NCBI RefSeq assembly: GCF_013375035.1
Contig: NZ_CP056032.1
Location: 2,154,001 to 2,218,000, forward strand
Length of the DNA stretch: 64,000 nt
Direction of reading: 5' to 3'
Source of the DNA: Spirosoma sp. KUDC1026
GTDB taxonomy: Bacteria; Bacteroidota; Bacteroidia; Cytophagales; Spirosomataceae
The notes beneath the pieces are model-generated. The model saw only the letters and a program-made list of their open reading frames with translations. It was not told the origin of the DNA and searched no databases. Below, one piece after another: positions 1 through 7,109 of the stretch. The translations under genes and the position numbers were made by a program. Every line of letters begins with the position of its first letter. Position 1 is the first letter of the stretch.

Positions 1-426
1 TTTGGCCGTGACTTTACCAACAACCGGCGGGGCCGCTGGTTCGCTCGGGAGCGAGGTGTTGTCAGGCGCCGTGTTCAGAACAATCTGCTGACCAACAACC
101 CGGTACGTAATATTAAGCGGATTCAATAGTTGGTTCAGTACGTTGTCGAGCCGTTGTTCCTGTACCGAGACAGACACCAGCCGGTCGGCTTTGATGACTT
201 CGGCGCTGTACATAAATCGGATATCAGTCAGTTGTTCCAGGCGGTTCAGGATCGTGCGGGTGGGCTGATCAACGGCTGTCAGCGTGACCCGGCGACTGAG
301 AACCTCCTGCGCCCGACTTTCGTGAGCCATCGAAATGCTCACAAACAGGAGCGCAAGAACAAGCTGGCAGACGGTAATTTTCATGATTGCCCGCAACAAT
401 GCTGGTAAAGTTGATTGGCGATGCAT
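1..426 (-). CDS. SusC/RagA-type TonB-dependent outer-membrane receptor, N-terminal part only
   Basis: Seen: a minus-strand frame open from 426 to the left edge. It starts with a signal peptide (core V-C-Q-L-V-L-A-L-L-F-V, then S-R-A-Q), followed by an STN-like domain containing I-L-N-R-L-E-Q-L-T-D-I-R-F-M-Y-S and L-N-I-T-Y-R-V-V-G-Q-Q-I-V-L. The carboxypeptidase-like domain, plug and barrel lie outside the window. Known: an STN domain marks receptors that signal through FecR to an ECF sigma factor. The genes upstream on the same strand are exactly those two. The start at 426 (M-H-R-Q-S) was taken because charged leaders ahead of the hydrophobic core are usual in this family. ATG at 384 (M-K-I-T-V-C-Q) is equally possible. 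The imported substrate cannot be told from this fragment. Confidence 0.85.
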   Translation of the reverse strand, partial: MHRQSTLPALLRAIMKITVCQLVLALLFVSISMAHESRAQEVLSRRVTLTAVDQPTRTILNRLEQLTDIRFMYSAEVIKADRLVSVSVQEQRLDNVLNQLLNPLNITYRVVGQQIVLNTAPDNTSLPSEPAAPPVVGKVTAK

Positions 427-527
427 ACTTTTAAGCTGTTTTTGAAAGGTTTAGAGAAATTCTGGACAAAAACGATCCCTGCACCCGATAACCGGGTGTT
501 TCGCGGACACGAAAACGTAGGGATTTC

Positions 528-559
528 AAAGCCGGTGATGGTGGTACATCACCGGCTTT
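528..559 (-). terminator. intercistronic hairpin between fecR-like gene and susC-like gene
   Basis: Perfect 13-bp stem (528-540 with 547-559, arm AAAGCCGGTGATG) and a 6-nt loop. It lies between the FecR stop at 600 and the SusC start at 426. It could end sigma/fecR transcripts or attenuate read-through, leaving the receptor to its own promoter. No long T-tract follows. Confidence 0.6.
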
Positions 560-599
560 GCTCGTAGAAAGCGAACACTTAGTAATCCATAGGCGCTGG

Positions 600-1652
600 T
601 CAGTCAGGTAAAGGTTTGGAGGCAATTGGTCTAGTCGCTGGGGTGCAGCCCCGGCTGTCGATGACAACCTGCCCATCAATGATTTCATGGCGGGCGTGGG
701 TCACTTCACTGATGAGCGTAAGCTTTTCGTAGAGCGATTCGCTGGTTAGCCGGGCGGTTAAAGTGCAATGAGCCAGCGCATCAGTATCGTACACGAAGTC
801 AACACCATAGGCTTTTTCCAGGCTATCAAATACCACGGGTAAAGGCGTGTCTACAAAATTGAAGTCAGGCCGCTTGTTGTCCGATGTGAGCAGAACCGGA
901 TTCTCCGCCAGAGTTTTCACCAGCCGCGCGTCAGATGGGTAGAATACGGCCCGCTGGTTCGGCGTGAGCACCACCGCATTAGTAAATTCTTTATCCGATG
1001 CGTTCGCGCTGGGACGGCTAAATACCGAAACCTTTCCCGTTCGTACGGTAACCGATACGTTAGCCTTGCCGCCAAAGGCTTTTACCCGAAAACTTGTTCC
1101 CAGTACCCGCGTAACAAGGCGATCGGTCACAACCAGAAAGGGCCGCTCGGGTTGACGGTTTACGCTGAAGAAGGCTTCTCCCGTCAGAAACACTTCCCGT
1201 TTGGTTTTCGGAAAATGATCCGGGAAACGGAGGAAGCTACCTGGTTCGAGTGACACCTGACTGCCGTCGTCAAGCCGGATCAGCATGGGCCGCGTTGTGT
1301 TGTTCATCCGCACGCTCAGCAGCTCGACCTGCGCCGGGCGTTCTGTCGACCATTGCCAGAAGCCGTACCCAAATAGACCGAGTAAGAGTACTACCGAAGC
1401 CGCTATCCGGAACCAGCTCTGGCGGTAAAGGGGGAGGACAATGGTCGTCGGAGTGAGGGTTCTCTGCTCCGTTTCAGCTTGAATGTGCGTCCACATCCGT
1501 TGCCGAACGGCCTCGCTTTCCAGGGAATTAAGCGATTGCTCCGTACCAGCCCCCATCGACTCATACCAGGCTTCAATACGTCGAATTTCCTCGTCGGTGG
1601 CCCGCCCGGTCTGGTAGCGACGTAACAGTTGACGAAAATCGAATTGAGTCAT
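600..1652 (-). CDS. FecR family anti-sigma factor (FecR + DUF4974)
   Basis: Membrane anti-sigma factor relaying the state of the outer-membrane receptor to the ECF sigma factor. Seen: a cytoplasmic N-terminus of about 80 residues (F-R-Q-L-L-R-R-Y-Q-T-G), one membrane segment (I-A-A-S-V-V-L-L-L-G-L-F-G-Y-G), a periplasmic FecR domain (D-D-G-S-Q-V-S-L-E-P-G-S, G-E-A-F-F-S-V, V-L-G-T-S-F-R-V) and a C-terminal DUF4974/STN-like domain (L-P-V-V-F-D-S-L-E-K-A-Y-G). The start at 1652 (M-T-Q-F-D-F) gives 350 residues, normal for the family. The frame is also open from 1685 (M-N-D-P-L-W), which would add 11 residues. It lies downstream of the sigma factor and upstream of the STN-bearing SusC, so the three probably form one cell-surface signalling circuit. 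Confidence 0.92.
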   Translation of the reverse strand: MTQFDFRQLLRRYQTGRATDEEIRRIEAWYESMGAGTEQSLNSLESEAVRQRMWTHIQAETEQRTLTPTTIVLPLYRQSWFRIAASVVLLLGLFGYGFWQWSTERPAQVELLSVRMNNTTRPMLIRLDDGSQVSLEPGSFLRFPDHFPKTKREVFLTGEAFFSVNRQPERPFLVVTDRLVTRVLGTSFRVKAFGGKANVSVTVRTGKVSVFSRPSANASDKEFTNAVVLTPNQRAVFYPSDARLVKTLAENPVLLTSDNKRPDFNFVDTPLPVVFDSLEKAYGVDFVYDTDALAHCTLTARLTSESLYEKLTLISEVTHARHEIIDGQVVIDSRGCTPATRPIASKPLPD

Positions 1653-1795
1653 AAGGCTGATAGAACGCCATAGCGGGTCGTTCATAGTGTAAGTCAGCCT
1701 GCTGAGTACTTAACCCTAAAAGAAACTATTAAATAGTAGTAAGTTTATATTTTGTGGCTTTTTATGGGCTATATTTCCCGGTATTATTCTATTCT

Positions 1796-2389
1796 CTAGT
1801 CGATAAAGAAAAATAAGGCCAAAGGGCCCAGGTTGCGTAAATTCTCGCGAACAACCTTGAGCGCCCGTGTCAGGTGATACTCAATGGCTTTTTCGGATAA
1901 ATCAAGCCGTTGCGCAATTTCGGGGATGGTGAGGTACTCAAACCGGCTCAAGCGGAATACCTGCTGTGATTTCTCGGGGAGTGTCTGTAAACTCTGTTCA
2001 ATGGCATTAGTCAGATCCTGCAACGCCAGCTCGTCGGTAGATTCTGTATCCGTTTGCATTAGAAACGACTCGTAATAAGCCACAAATCGTTCGTGTACCC
2101 GCAACGACTCAATATAGTTGATAATCGAAAAGCGTAAGGCGGTTAGCAGGTATGGCCGTAGCTCGCGGATGGTAGCCTCGGCTCTCCGGCTCCATACGCT
2201 AACGAATAAGTCCTGCACCAGTTCTTCGGCCGTTTCGCGGGAGCGCAGCTTTTGATAGGCTATTCGGTGCAGCAGGCTCCAGTAGCGATCGTAGATTTCG
2301 GCAAAGGCGTTCCGGTCACCATCGGCCAGCGCCGAGGTGAGTTGACTATCAGCATGGTGGCGATACGCCGTTGAGGCCAAGGACGGCAT
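1796..2389 (-). CDS. RNA polymerase ECF-type sigma-70 factor
   Basis: 197 residues, the usual ECF size. Region 2 is visible as F-A-E-I-Y-D-R-Y-W with E-L-V-Q-D-L-F-V-S-V-W. Region 4 is visible as L-P-E-K-S-Q-Q-V-F-R-L-S-R, then the helix-turn-helix T-I-P-E-I-A-Q-R-L-D-L-S-E-K-A-I-E-Y-H. This matches the Bacteroidota family paired with FecR proteins. It is the promoter-proximal gene of the sigma-fecR-susC set. Its expected target is the susC promoter, and possibly its own. A TAnnTTTG-type -7 box lies about 25 bp upstream of the start. Confidence 0.95.
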   Translation of the reverse strand: MPSLASTAYRHHADSQLTSALADGDRNAFAEIYDRYWSLLHRIAYQKLRSRETAEELVQDLFVSVWSRRAEATIRELRPYLLTALRFSIINYIESLRVHERFVAYYESFLMQTDTESTDELALQDLTNAIEQSLQTLPEKSQQVFRLSRFEYLTIPEIAQRLDLSEKAIEYHLTRALKVVRENLRNLGPLALFFFID

Positions 2390-2414
2390 GACGACAGAAA
2401 AATAGAGTCAGCCG

Positions 2415-2422
2415 CAAATGTA
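2415..2422 (-). promoter_or_regulatory. candidate Bacteroidota -7 box of the ECF sigma gene
   Basis: Reads TACATTTG on the minus strand, matching the TAnnTTTG consensus, 26 bp before the sigma-factor start. No convincing -33 TTG at the right spacing was found, so this is a partial match. Confidence 0.4.
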
Positions 2423-2510
2423 TGCAGAAAATAATTTTATGAGTATTTCCTGAAAAAATATTACTGGATGGTGTTCTTCAATGCGGTGTTGACCAAGAGG
2501 TATTCTACGT

Positions 2511-2540
2511 ATAAGTCTGGCTATACGTAGCCAGACTTAT
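2511..2540 (-). terminator. terminator hairpin after the TonB C-terminal-like gene
   Basis: Perfect 13-bp stem with a 4-nt loop (2511-2523 with 2528-2540, arm ATAAGTCTGGCTA). It lies about 100 bp downstream of the stop at 2639 and upstream of the sigma-factor promoter. Confidence 0.65.
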
Positions 2541-2638
2541 GGATTACGCCAGTGTTAGCGAATTATCGGACTACTGAAATGGGTGATCCGCCTGAGAAAT
2601 GACAGAGCCATTCTGAACGACTTTGTTCTGTAAGAAAA

Positions 2639-3094
2639 TTAGCGGTTTGCCGTGTAGCCTGTTACGTGCAGCTCGTTCAAGAATGAATCCTTCTTTAACG
2701 ACTGAAAAAACGCGGCATCTTCTTCCCGAAACTTAAGCGCCTTACCGGTGTCCTCCAGGTAAAATACGATTGGGAGAACGTAATTTCCGGCGTAAATCGG
2801 TTTCTGAGCCGGAAGCAGCTTCATCGCGCGACTAACTTCTTGTCGGAAGTAAGGATCTACATTCCCCTTATTCAAAACCGCAACACCAGTAATTTCGCCT
2901 TGGGCATCAACGTTGAAACCCACATAAGCCTTGGCGACTTTTTCTTCTCGTTGAGCCGATGAAGGATAACGAATTAACTTCGCCAGGGATTGGGGAAAGT
3001 CCGAGTTACTGGCTAGCGAACTTTTCCCCGCTTGGCCGTAGGACAACGATGCTGTGAACGAAATAAATGCTAAGGAGGCAAAGAAAGTTTTCAT
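2639..3094 (-). CDS. secreted protein with TonB C-terminal-like domain
   Basis: 151 residues with a clear signal peptide (M-K-T-F-F-A-S-L-A-F-I-S-F, cleavage near S-Y-G-Q-A). The rest resembles the TonB C-terminal domain found in many Bacteroidota periplasmic proteins. Marks are I-R-Y-P-S-S-A-Q-R-E-E-K-V, then Y-V-G-F-N-V-D-A-Q-G-E-I-T-G-V-A-V and a late L-P-I-V-F-Y-L. There is no transmembrane anchor and no Pro-rich linker, so it is not a canonical TonB energy transducer. It may be a soluble periplasmic protein using the same fold. It has its own downstream hairpin and stands alone. The function is unknown. Confidence 0.7.
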   Translation of the reverse strand: MKTFFASLAFISFTASLSYGQAGKSSLASNSDFPQSLAKLIRYPSSAQREEKVAKAYVGFNVDAQGEITGVAVLNKGNVDPYFRQEVSRAMKLLPAQKPIYAGNYVLPIVFYLEDTGKALKFREEDAAFFQSLKKDSFLNELHVTGYTANR

Positions 3095-3270
3095 AAAACA
3101 TGAGGTTCAAGCGTGAAAAGGATCTACTTATTGAGGATGCATAATCACGTTAGAATCCATAGGCTATTCTAGTTTTTGTGGTGTTACTGGGGCAACACTA
3201 GTGCCGTCTTAGCAGATGAGTTGCAAAAACTACTTATGCCTTATTCGTCGCAAGAAACGCCCCTACTTGA

Positions 3271-3658
3271 GACGAAGGAGCGTTCATGTGTCTGTTGCTT
3301 TACCGGGGTGTTACAAGAGACCAGCAATTAAGTTGGTGGTTTGGCCAATATGTGGCGATTTCGGAGGCATACACCTCACCACTGCGACTAGGGTAAGAAT
3401 GCCGAGCATGGTCAAAGATTCGGCCAGTTTAGGCGGGTCGATTTCAAAGAGCGCAGTGAAGTGGCCTTTGATACTCAATTGAACTACCGCCGGGACTTGG
3501 AAGAGAGTTCCTTCCTACGCAATACCGTGAGCAATGGCACGGTTCAAGAACGGGCCGCTATGACGCTGGAACTACGTGATACGCAGTATGAGCGTTACCA
3601 GCAACTAGTCAGCGAGCGGAAGAGCTCCGGCAAGAGCAAGCCAAGACAATTGAGTTAA
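3271..3658 (+). pseudogene. degraded ORF of unknown family
   Basis: Two open segments on the plus strand read like one protein broken by a frame change. Frame 1 from 3271 to 3396 holds L-L-Y-R-G-V-T-R-D-Q-Q-L-S-W-W-F-G-Q-Y-V and E-A-Y-T-S-P-L-R-L-G before a TAA. Frame 2, open from 3392 to 3658, holds F-R-R-V-D-F-K-E-R-S-E-V-A-F, S-F-L-R-N-T-V-S-N-G-T-V-Q-E-R-A-A and T-Q-Y-E-R-Y-Q-Q-L-V-S-E-R-K. The second part looks like a charged helical tail. No start codon with a leader is visible and I do not recognise the family. It could be a remnant of a mobile or membrane protein gene, or chance open frames. Confidence 0.3.
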
Positions 3659-3721
3659 ACAGCAGCGAGACCTGAGCGCTCAGCAAGAGCAGAAGCGTAG
3701 CCGAGGGTTAGGTATGTGAGT

Positions 3722-4474
3722 TCACTGATAGGCGCATTCTAGCGTGACTGGGCCACTGCTGATCGTGTAGAAGCGGGTGAGTGTCGAGAAACCAGCAGAG
3801 TAGCCGATGCCTGATGCTCCTGAGGAATAGACTAACTGGTTACTCCCTCCATCATTGCCGTATAGATTGATGATAAAGCTAAACAATATGGCTGGATTAA
3901 GAATGACTGGTTGAGTGACTGGAATGATGAACGGCACGGTTGTGTTCGTAATGCCTTTCACTGGTTCACTTCGGTACAGAAAACTGCTCACAACAATGGG
4001 TGAACCGGTGGGTGATCGCTGTCCTAGTTCTAGGGTCAAATCTGCCCGTTTGGTATTATCCCAAGTGGGTACCTGACCAATACCGTTCCACTGAAAGTCA
4101 GCAATCGTGACCCGCTTGAGTACGCAGTCTAGTATGGTAATCGGCTGGCTAGTAACACGCTGGCTACCCGTTGAACTGGTCGTGGTCAACTGAATTGTGT
4201 ATGTACCTGACTTGGCATACGTGATTGTAGGGTCTTTATCGGTCGATGTGGTTCCATCGCCAAAGTCCCAACTGTACGCCGTTCCATCAGTACTGTTATT
4301 GGTAAATTTGATAGCAAAGCCGACGGGGTATCCGGATAGATAGTTTTTCAACTCAACATCACTAAGACTGTAAGTGAAAGCTGAGCTAGGAACAATCTGG
4401 TTAGACTGACAAGCTACTAGAACTATCAGAATAATTGAACTCCAAAGCAGGCGTTGCAGAGCAAAATAATTCAT
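3722..4474 (-). CDS. PKD-domain lipoprotein
   Basis: 250 residues. It starts with a lipoprotein signal peptide: hydrophobic I-I-L-I-V-L-V-A, lipobox Cys in L-V-A-C-Q-S. A single PKD fold follows at about residues 50-110, with the signature Y-S-W-D-F-G-D-G-T-T-S and, after it, Y-A-K-S-G-T-Y-T-I-Q-L. The C-terminal 130 residues (T-I-A-D-F-Q-W-N-G-I-G) are beta-rich and not recognised. Known: PKD domains are extracellular beta sandwiches used for protein or glycan contacts. Neighbours do not suggest a pathway, and it appears monocistronic. Confidence 0.8.
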   Translation of the reverse strand: MNYFALQRLLWSSIILIVLVACQSNQIVPSSAFTYSLSDVELKNYLSGYPVGFAIKFTNNSTDGTAYSWDFGDGTTSTDKDPTITYAKSGTYTIQLTTTSSTGSQRVTSQPITILDCVLKRVTIADFQWNGIGQVPTWDNTKRADLTLELGQRSPTGSPIVVSSFLYRSEPVKGITNTTVPFIIPVTQPVILNPAILFSFIINLYGNDGGSNQLVYSSGASGIGYSAGFSTLTRFYTISSGPVTLECAYQ

Positions 4475-4774
4475 AACAAACGTAGTTTGATAGACTAAAA
4501 ATAAGATATAGGATGGTCAGTCTAATACGCTTTCGCTAACTAATTTATTGCTCAGCTGTTCTTGGGAGTACAATCGCTTCTTTTCCTCCCGCGTGAGACG
4601 ATAAACCCTTCATTTGTCTGCTTTAAAAATGGGGCGTTTCGGAAGATGTTCGTCAGGCGTTAGGTAAAAAAGACCTTTCAGTTATACCGTTTCATTAAAA
4701 CACACAACGCCCTCGAGGCTGTATGTTTAACTTGAGCCATGATCGTTTTGCTAACTCAGTAAGCCTGAACATGC
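4475..4774. other. intergenic, no gene seen
   Basis: Contains the start-side flanks of the PKD lipoprotein gene (minus) and the DUF1579 gene (plus), so promoters for both should lie here. No convincing box, hairpin or conserved ORF was found. Confidence 0.4.
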
Positions 4775-4885
4775 ATGAACAACGCCTGCCTTCTGACAAC
4801 ACTGGTTTTGCTATCTGCCGCCTTGATTAGCCAAGGCCAAAGCCCCCTAAGCCCGCCAACACCGCCAGCCAGCAGGAGGCCATGA
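4775..4885 (+). pseudogene. out-of-frame signal-peptide segment of the DUF1579 gene
   Basis: ATG at 4775 opens a 36-codon frame with a textbook signal peptide (M-N-N-A-C-L-L-T-T-L-V-L-L-S-A-A-L-I) and a Pro-rich linker (S-P-L-S-P-P-T-P-P-A-S). It ends at a TGA (4883-4885) overlapping the ATG at 4882. The DUF1579 body continues in the next frame. Restoring one base near the junction would join the two into a typical exported DUF1579 protein whose linker runs on as A-S-Q-Q-E-A-M-T-Q. Read either as a frameshift or, less likely, as two ORFs coupled through ATGA. Confidence 0.55.
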
Positions 4886-5394
4886 CCCAACTCCTTGACT
4901 TTTCGCGACCAGGCCCTAACCATGCTCTTCTGGCGAGGCTTGTCGGTACTTGGGCTTTTCAAGACAAGAACTTACCCTTTGTCAAAGGCACTATTGTTCG
5001 GAAGCTCATTTACGAAGGCCGCTTTTGTGTGGTGGAGATTACGGGGGGTAAATTGCAAATACCCATCGCTGAAGGACAGATGAAACTGGAGAACTATCAG
5101 GGAATGGAAATTGAAGGGTATAATAATGTAGCACACAAATTTGTTACGACATCGATCAATAACCACATTGGTAGCGGTATTACCAAGCAAAGCGGGGGCT
5201 ACGACCCTAAAACCAACTCGTTTACCTACGATTGGGACAGTGAATTAAGACCGGGTTTGACACGTAAAAACAGGAAAGTTTTGACTGTTCTGGATGAGTC
5301 TCATTACACTGAAGAGTATTACGAGGAGCAAAATGGCACTAGTCCTAGTAAGAAGGTACGGCAGTTGATTTATAGCCGAGTGCCCGTTAAGTGA
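4882..5394 (+). CDS. DUF1579 family protein (signal peptide lost by frame break)
   Basis: 170 residues read from ATG 4882. Family marks are F-S-R-P-G-P-N-H-A-L-L, L-V-G-T-W-A-F, and the long beta-strand pattern through G-Y-N-N-V-A-H-K-F-V-T-T and F-T-Y-D-W-D-S-E. DUF1579 proteins are small beta-barrel-like proteins of unknown function, often exported in Bacteroidota. As annotated it would be cytosolic, because the leader lies in another frame (4775-4885). The frame is open only back to a TAG at about 4834, with no other start. Likely a frameshifted gene or a sequencing error. Confidence 0.7.
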   Translation: MTQLLDFSRPGPNHALLARLVGTWAFQDKNLPFVKGTIVRKLIYEGRFCVVEITGGKLQIPIAEGQMKLENYQGMEIEGYNNVAHKFVTTSINNHIGSGITKQSGGYDPKTNSFTYDWDSELRPGLTRKNRKVLTVLDESHYTEEYYEEQNGTSPSKKVRQLIYSRVPVK

Positions 5395-5821
5395 CTCTAG
5401 CGGGCTGATTCATCGGCCTTGTAGGGGTATGTGTAGGATGAGAGGTGGTTAAAAAAGCGTGTGAGTGCCATCGATCCGGCGCGTCTCAGGTTGTTGGTTT
5501 TGTTATTAGTCCTCGGTTCGCGTCTTACAAATCCCTCCATATTGAGAGCCTCGACGGTTTGAACGCAGACGAATATCTTGCCTGTCACAACGGTAAAGTA
5601 AAACAGGTAAGATGGTCGGTGCTCACAACCACACAAGGGCGTATACCTGGTAGCGTTAAGAATGGCGAACGGTATTTCCTGTTTATCAGGCGTGCGTAAT
5701 CCGACTAGCAACCCAATTTTCGGAGGACGATACTACTGGAGTGGATGATCTAGAAACAAGTTGAATGACTGATCAGCTTGGCACAGGGGCGTATACGCGC
5801 CCGAATCAGTAAGCTAGAAAT
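5395..5821. other. intergenic, no convincing gene
   Basis: Opposing ORFs of 84 and 104 codons overlap here. Neither has a leader, a recognisable domain or support from neighbours, so neither is called. No hairpin terminator was found for the converging genes. Confidence 0.4.
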
Positions 5822-6220
5822 CTAGGACGACGGATGATCTGGAACGAACTCGGTTTCTGTCCCATCCTGAAAGGGAATGTACAACCGTTCCCAACGCTCG
5901 CCCTCAATCAGGGTCCAACTATGGCCGGGACCTGCCGTGTCTTCGGCAATAAGGATGATACCCGGTTCGATGATGAACGTATCGCCATTGCTTACGCTAA
6001 AGCGCAGTTTGCCTTTTATCGTCACTACGTATTGCGTGCGGGGCGCGGGGTGGGGGCGTTTCTGGTAATCGTCAACCTGCGTTTGTCCAAAAAAGTGGCT
6101 CGTCTTTATGGGGGTGTTCGTGGGAAGATAGCCTGTCTGAAAGGTACACTGCCCGTCAGCGGTGTTGACTAATCGGATGGCTTTAAGGGAATGCTGTGCG
6201 TCAGGGGGCGTCATCGTCAT
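5822..6220 (-). CDS. cupin-domain protein
   Basis: 132 residues and no signal peptide, so cytosolic. The single-domain beta-barrel cupin pattern is seen as P-A-P-R-T-Q-Y-V-V-T-I-K-G-K-L-R-F-S-V-S, then G-D-T-F-I-I-E-P-G-I-I-L-I-A-E-D, then G-P-G-H-S-W. The usual metal motif G-(X)5-H-X-H-(X)3,4-E is only partly kept, so metal binding is uncertain. It lies about 100 bp downstream of the DUF1080 gene on the same strand, with a strong hairpin between, so it is probably transcribed separately. The substrate is unknown. Confidence 0.7.
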   Translation of the reverse strand: MTMTPPDAQHSLKAIRLVNTADGQCTFQTGYLPTNTPIKTSHFFGQTQVDDYQKRPHPAPRTQYVVTIKGKLRFSVSNGDTFIIEPGIILIAEDTAGPGHSWTLIEGERWERLYIPFQDGTETEFVPDHPSS

Positions 6221-6252
6221 GTGTAGCGTTGTGGGGTATAGCTAAACGGAAA

Positions 6253-6278
6253 GGCCCCGGTTTAGCCAAACCGGGGCC
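6253..6278 (-). terminator. terminator hairpin after the DUF1080 gene
   Basis: Perfect 11-bp GC-rich stem (6253-6263 with 6268-6278, arm GGCCCCGGTTT) and a 4-nt loop, about 40 bp past the DUF1080 stop. Confidence 0.75.
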
Positions 6279-6315
6279 GCTGCTAGTCCGTAATAAAGCT
6301 AGTGTTGAGCAGTAA

Positions 6316-6996
6316 TTACAACTCCCGAATCTGAATGTTTTTGTACCAGACTCGCTCGCGGGGACTATGGTTCTGCAGGGCAATTTTGCCTTTGGCGTGA
6401 GCCTGTGCGTACGGGGCATTCGCAAATTTGCTTTTGGCGACCATCGCTTTCCAGGCATCGGAACCGTAGTCGTACTCAACTACTTTCTTGCCATTGACGA
6501 AGTGCTCAACGTGGTTTTTATTGACTACAATCCGGCCTTTGTTCCATTCGCCGACGGGCTTGGTGGTGCCCTTTGGGGAAGGTGGCTGCATGTCGTAGTT
6601 GGCACCAGTGAGCTGCACTTCTTTCAGGTCGACCAGTTTGCCGCTTGGATCGATATAGCCGTTGTCGTCAATGACCTGGTATTCCGGCCCCGACAGATAC
6701 GTTGATTTGATGTCTGGGCTGTCGATGACTTTATAAACGACTCCACTGTTGCTACCCTTAGGGATTTTAAACTCAAACTCCAGCTCAAAGTTCTCGTATT
6801 CCTTGTCGGTTACCAGATCACCACCGGTACCATCGGGGGTGATTGCACCGTCCTCAACGTACCAGCCAACGACGCCGTCTTTGTGATAGCTATGCCAGCC
6901 TTTTATCGATTTTCCGTCGAAGAGTGATGTCCATTTGGGAGGTTTTGCCAGCGCCATCGTACTGAGTAATAAACAGGGAATGAGCAGTTTTTTCAT
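6316..6996 (-). CDS. DUF1080 protein (3-keto-disaccharide hydrolase / LamG-like)
   Basis: 226 residues with a signal peptide (M-K-K-L-L-I-P-C-L-L-L-S-T-M-A-L-A) and one concanavalin-like DUF1080 domain filling the protein. Diagnostic pieces are W-T-S-L-F-D-G-K-S-I-K-G-W-H near the start, N-F-E-L-E-F-E-F-K-I-P-K-G-S-N-S-G-V, G-P-E-Y-Q-V-I-D-D-N-G and the closing I-A-L-Q-N-H-S-P-R-E-R-V-W-Y-K-N-I. Known: some members hydrolyse 3-keto sugars made by periplasmic glucoside 3-dehydrogenases. No such oxidoreductase is next to it here, so the substrate is unassigned. It is a single-gene unit ended by the hairpin at 6253. Confidence 0.88.
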   Translation of the reverse strand: MKKLLIPCLLLSTMALAKPPKWTSLFDGKSIKGWHSYHKDGVVGWYVEDGAITPDGTGGDLVTDKEYENFELEFEFKIPKGSNSGVVYKVIDSPDIKSTYLSGPEYQVIDDNGYIDPSGKLVDLKEVQLTGANYDMQPPSPKGTTKPVGEWNKGRIVVNKNHVEHFVNGKKVVEYDYGSDAWKAMVAKSKFANAPYAQAHAKGKIALQNHSPRERVWYKNIQIREL

Positions 6997-7041
6997 GGAG
7001 TGTTTCGGTTTTACAACCGTAAATGTAATTGGAAATTTATA

Positions 7042-7092
7042 ACGAAACAGGCCGTTTATCTACACGATTGGTGGATAAACGGCCTGTTTCGT
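7042..7092 (-). terminator. long terminator hairpin after the acidic protein gene
   Basis: Perfect 19-bp inverted repeat (7042-7060 with 7074-7092, arm ACGAAACAGGCCGTTTATC) with a 13-nt loop, starting 17 bp past the stop at 7110. Confidence 0.8.
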
Positions 7093-7109
7093 AACAAAAC
7101 CTGATTGAT

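Noticed and set aside
5397..5711. 104-codon minus-strand ORF between DUF1579 and cupin genes
   Set aside because: Overlaps a rival plus-strand ORF, no family, no leader, unlikely composition.
5778..5800. TGGCAC-like sequence resembling a sigma-54 -24 element
   Set aside because: No GC at the -12 distance, no tandem operator, and no gene in the right place.
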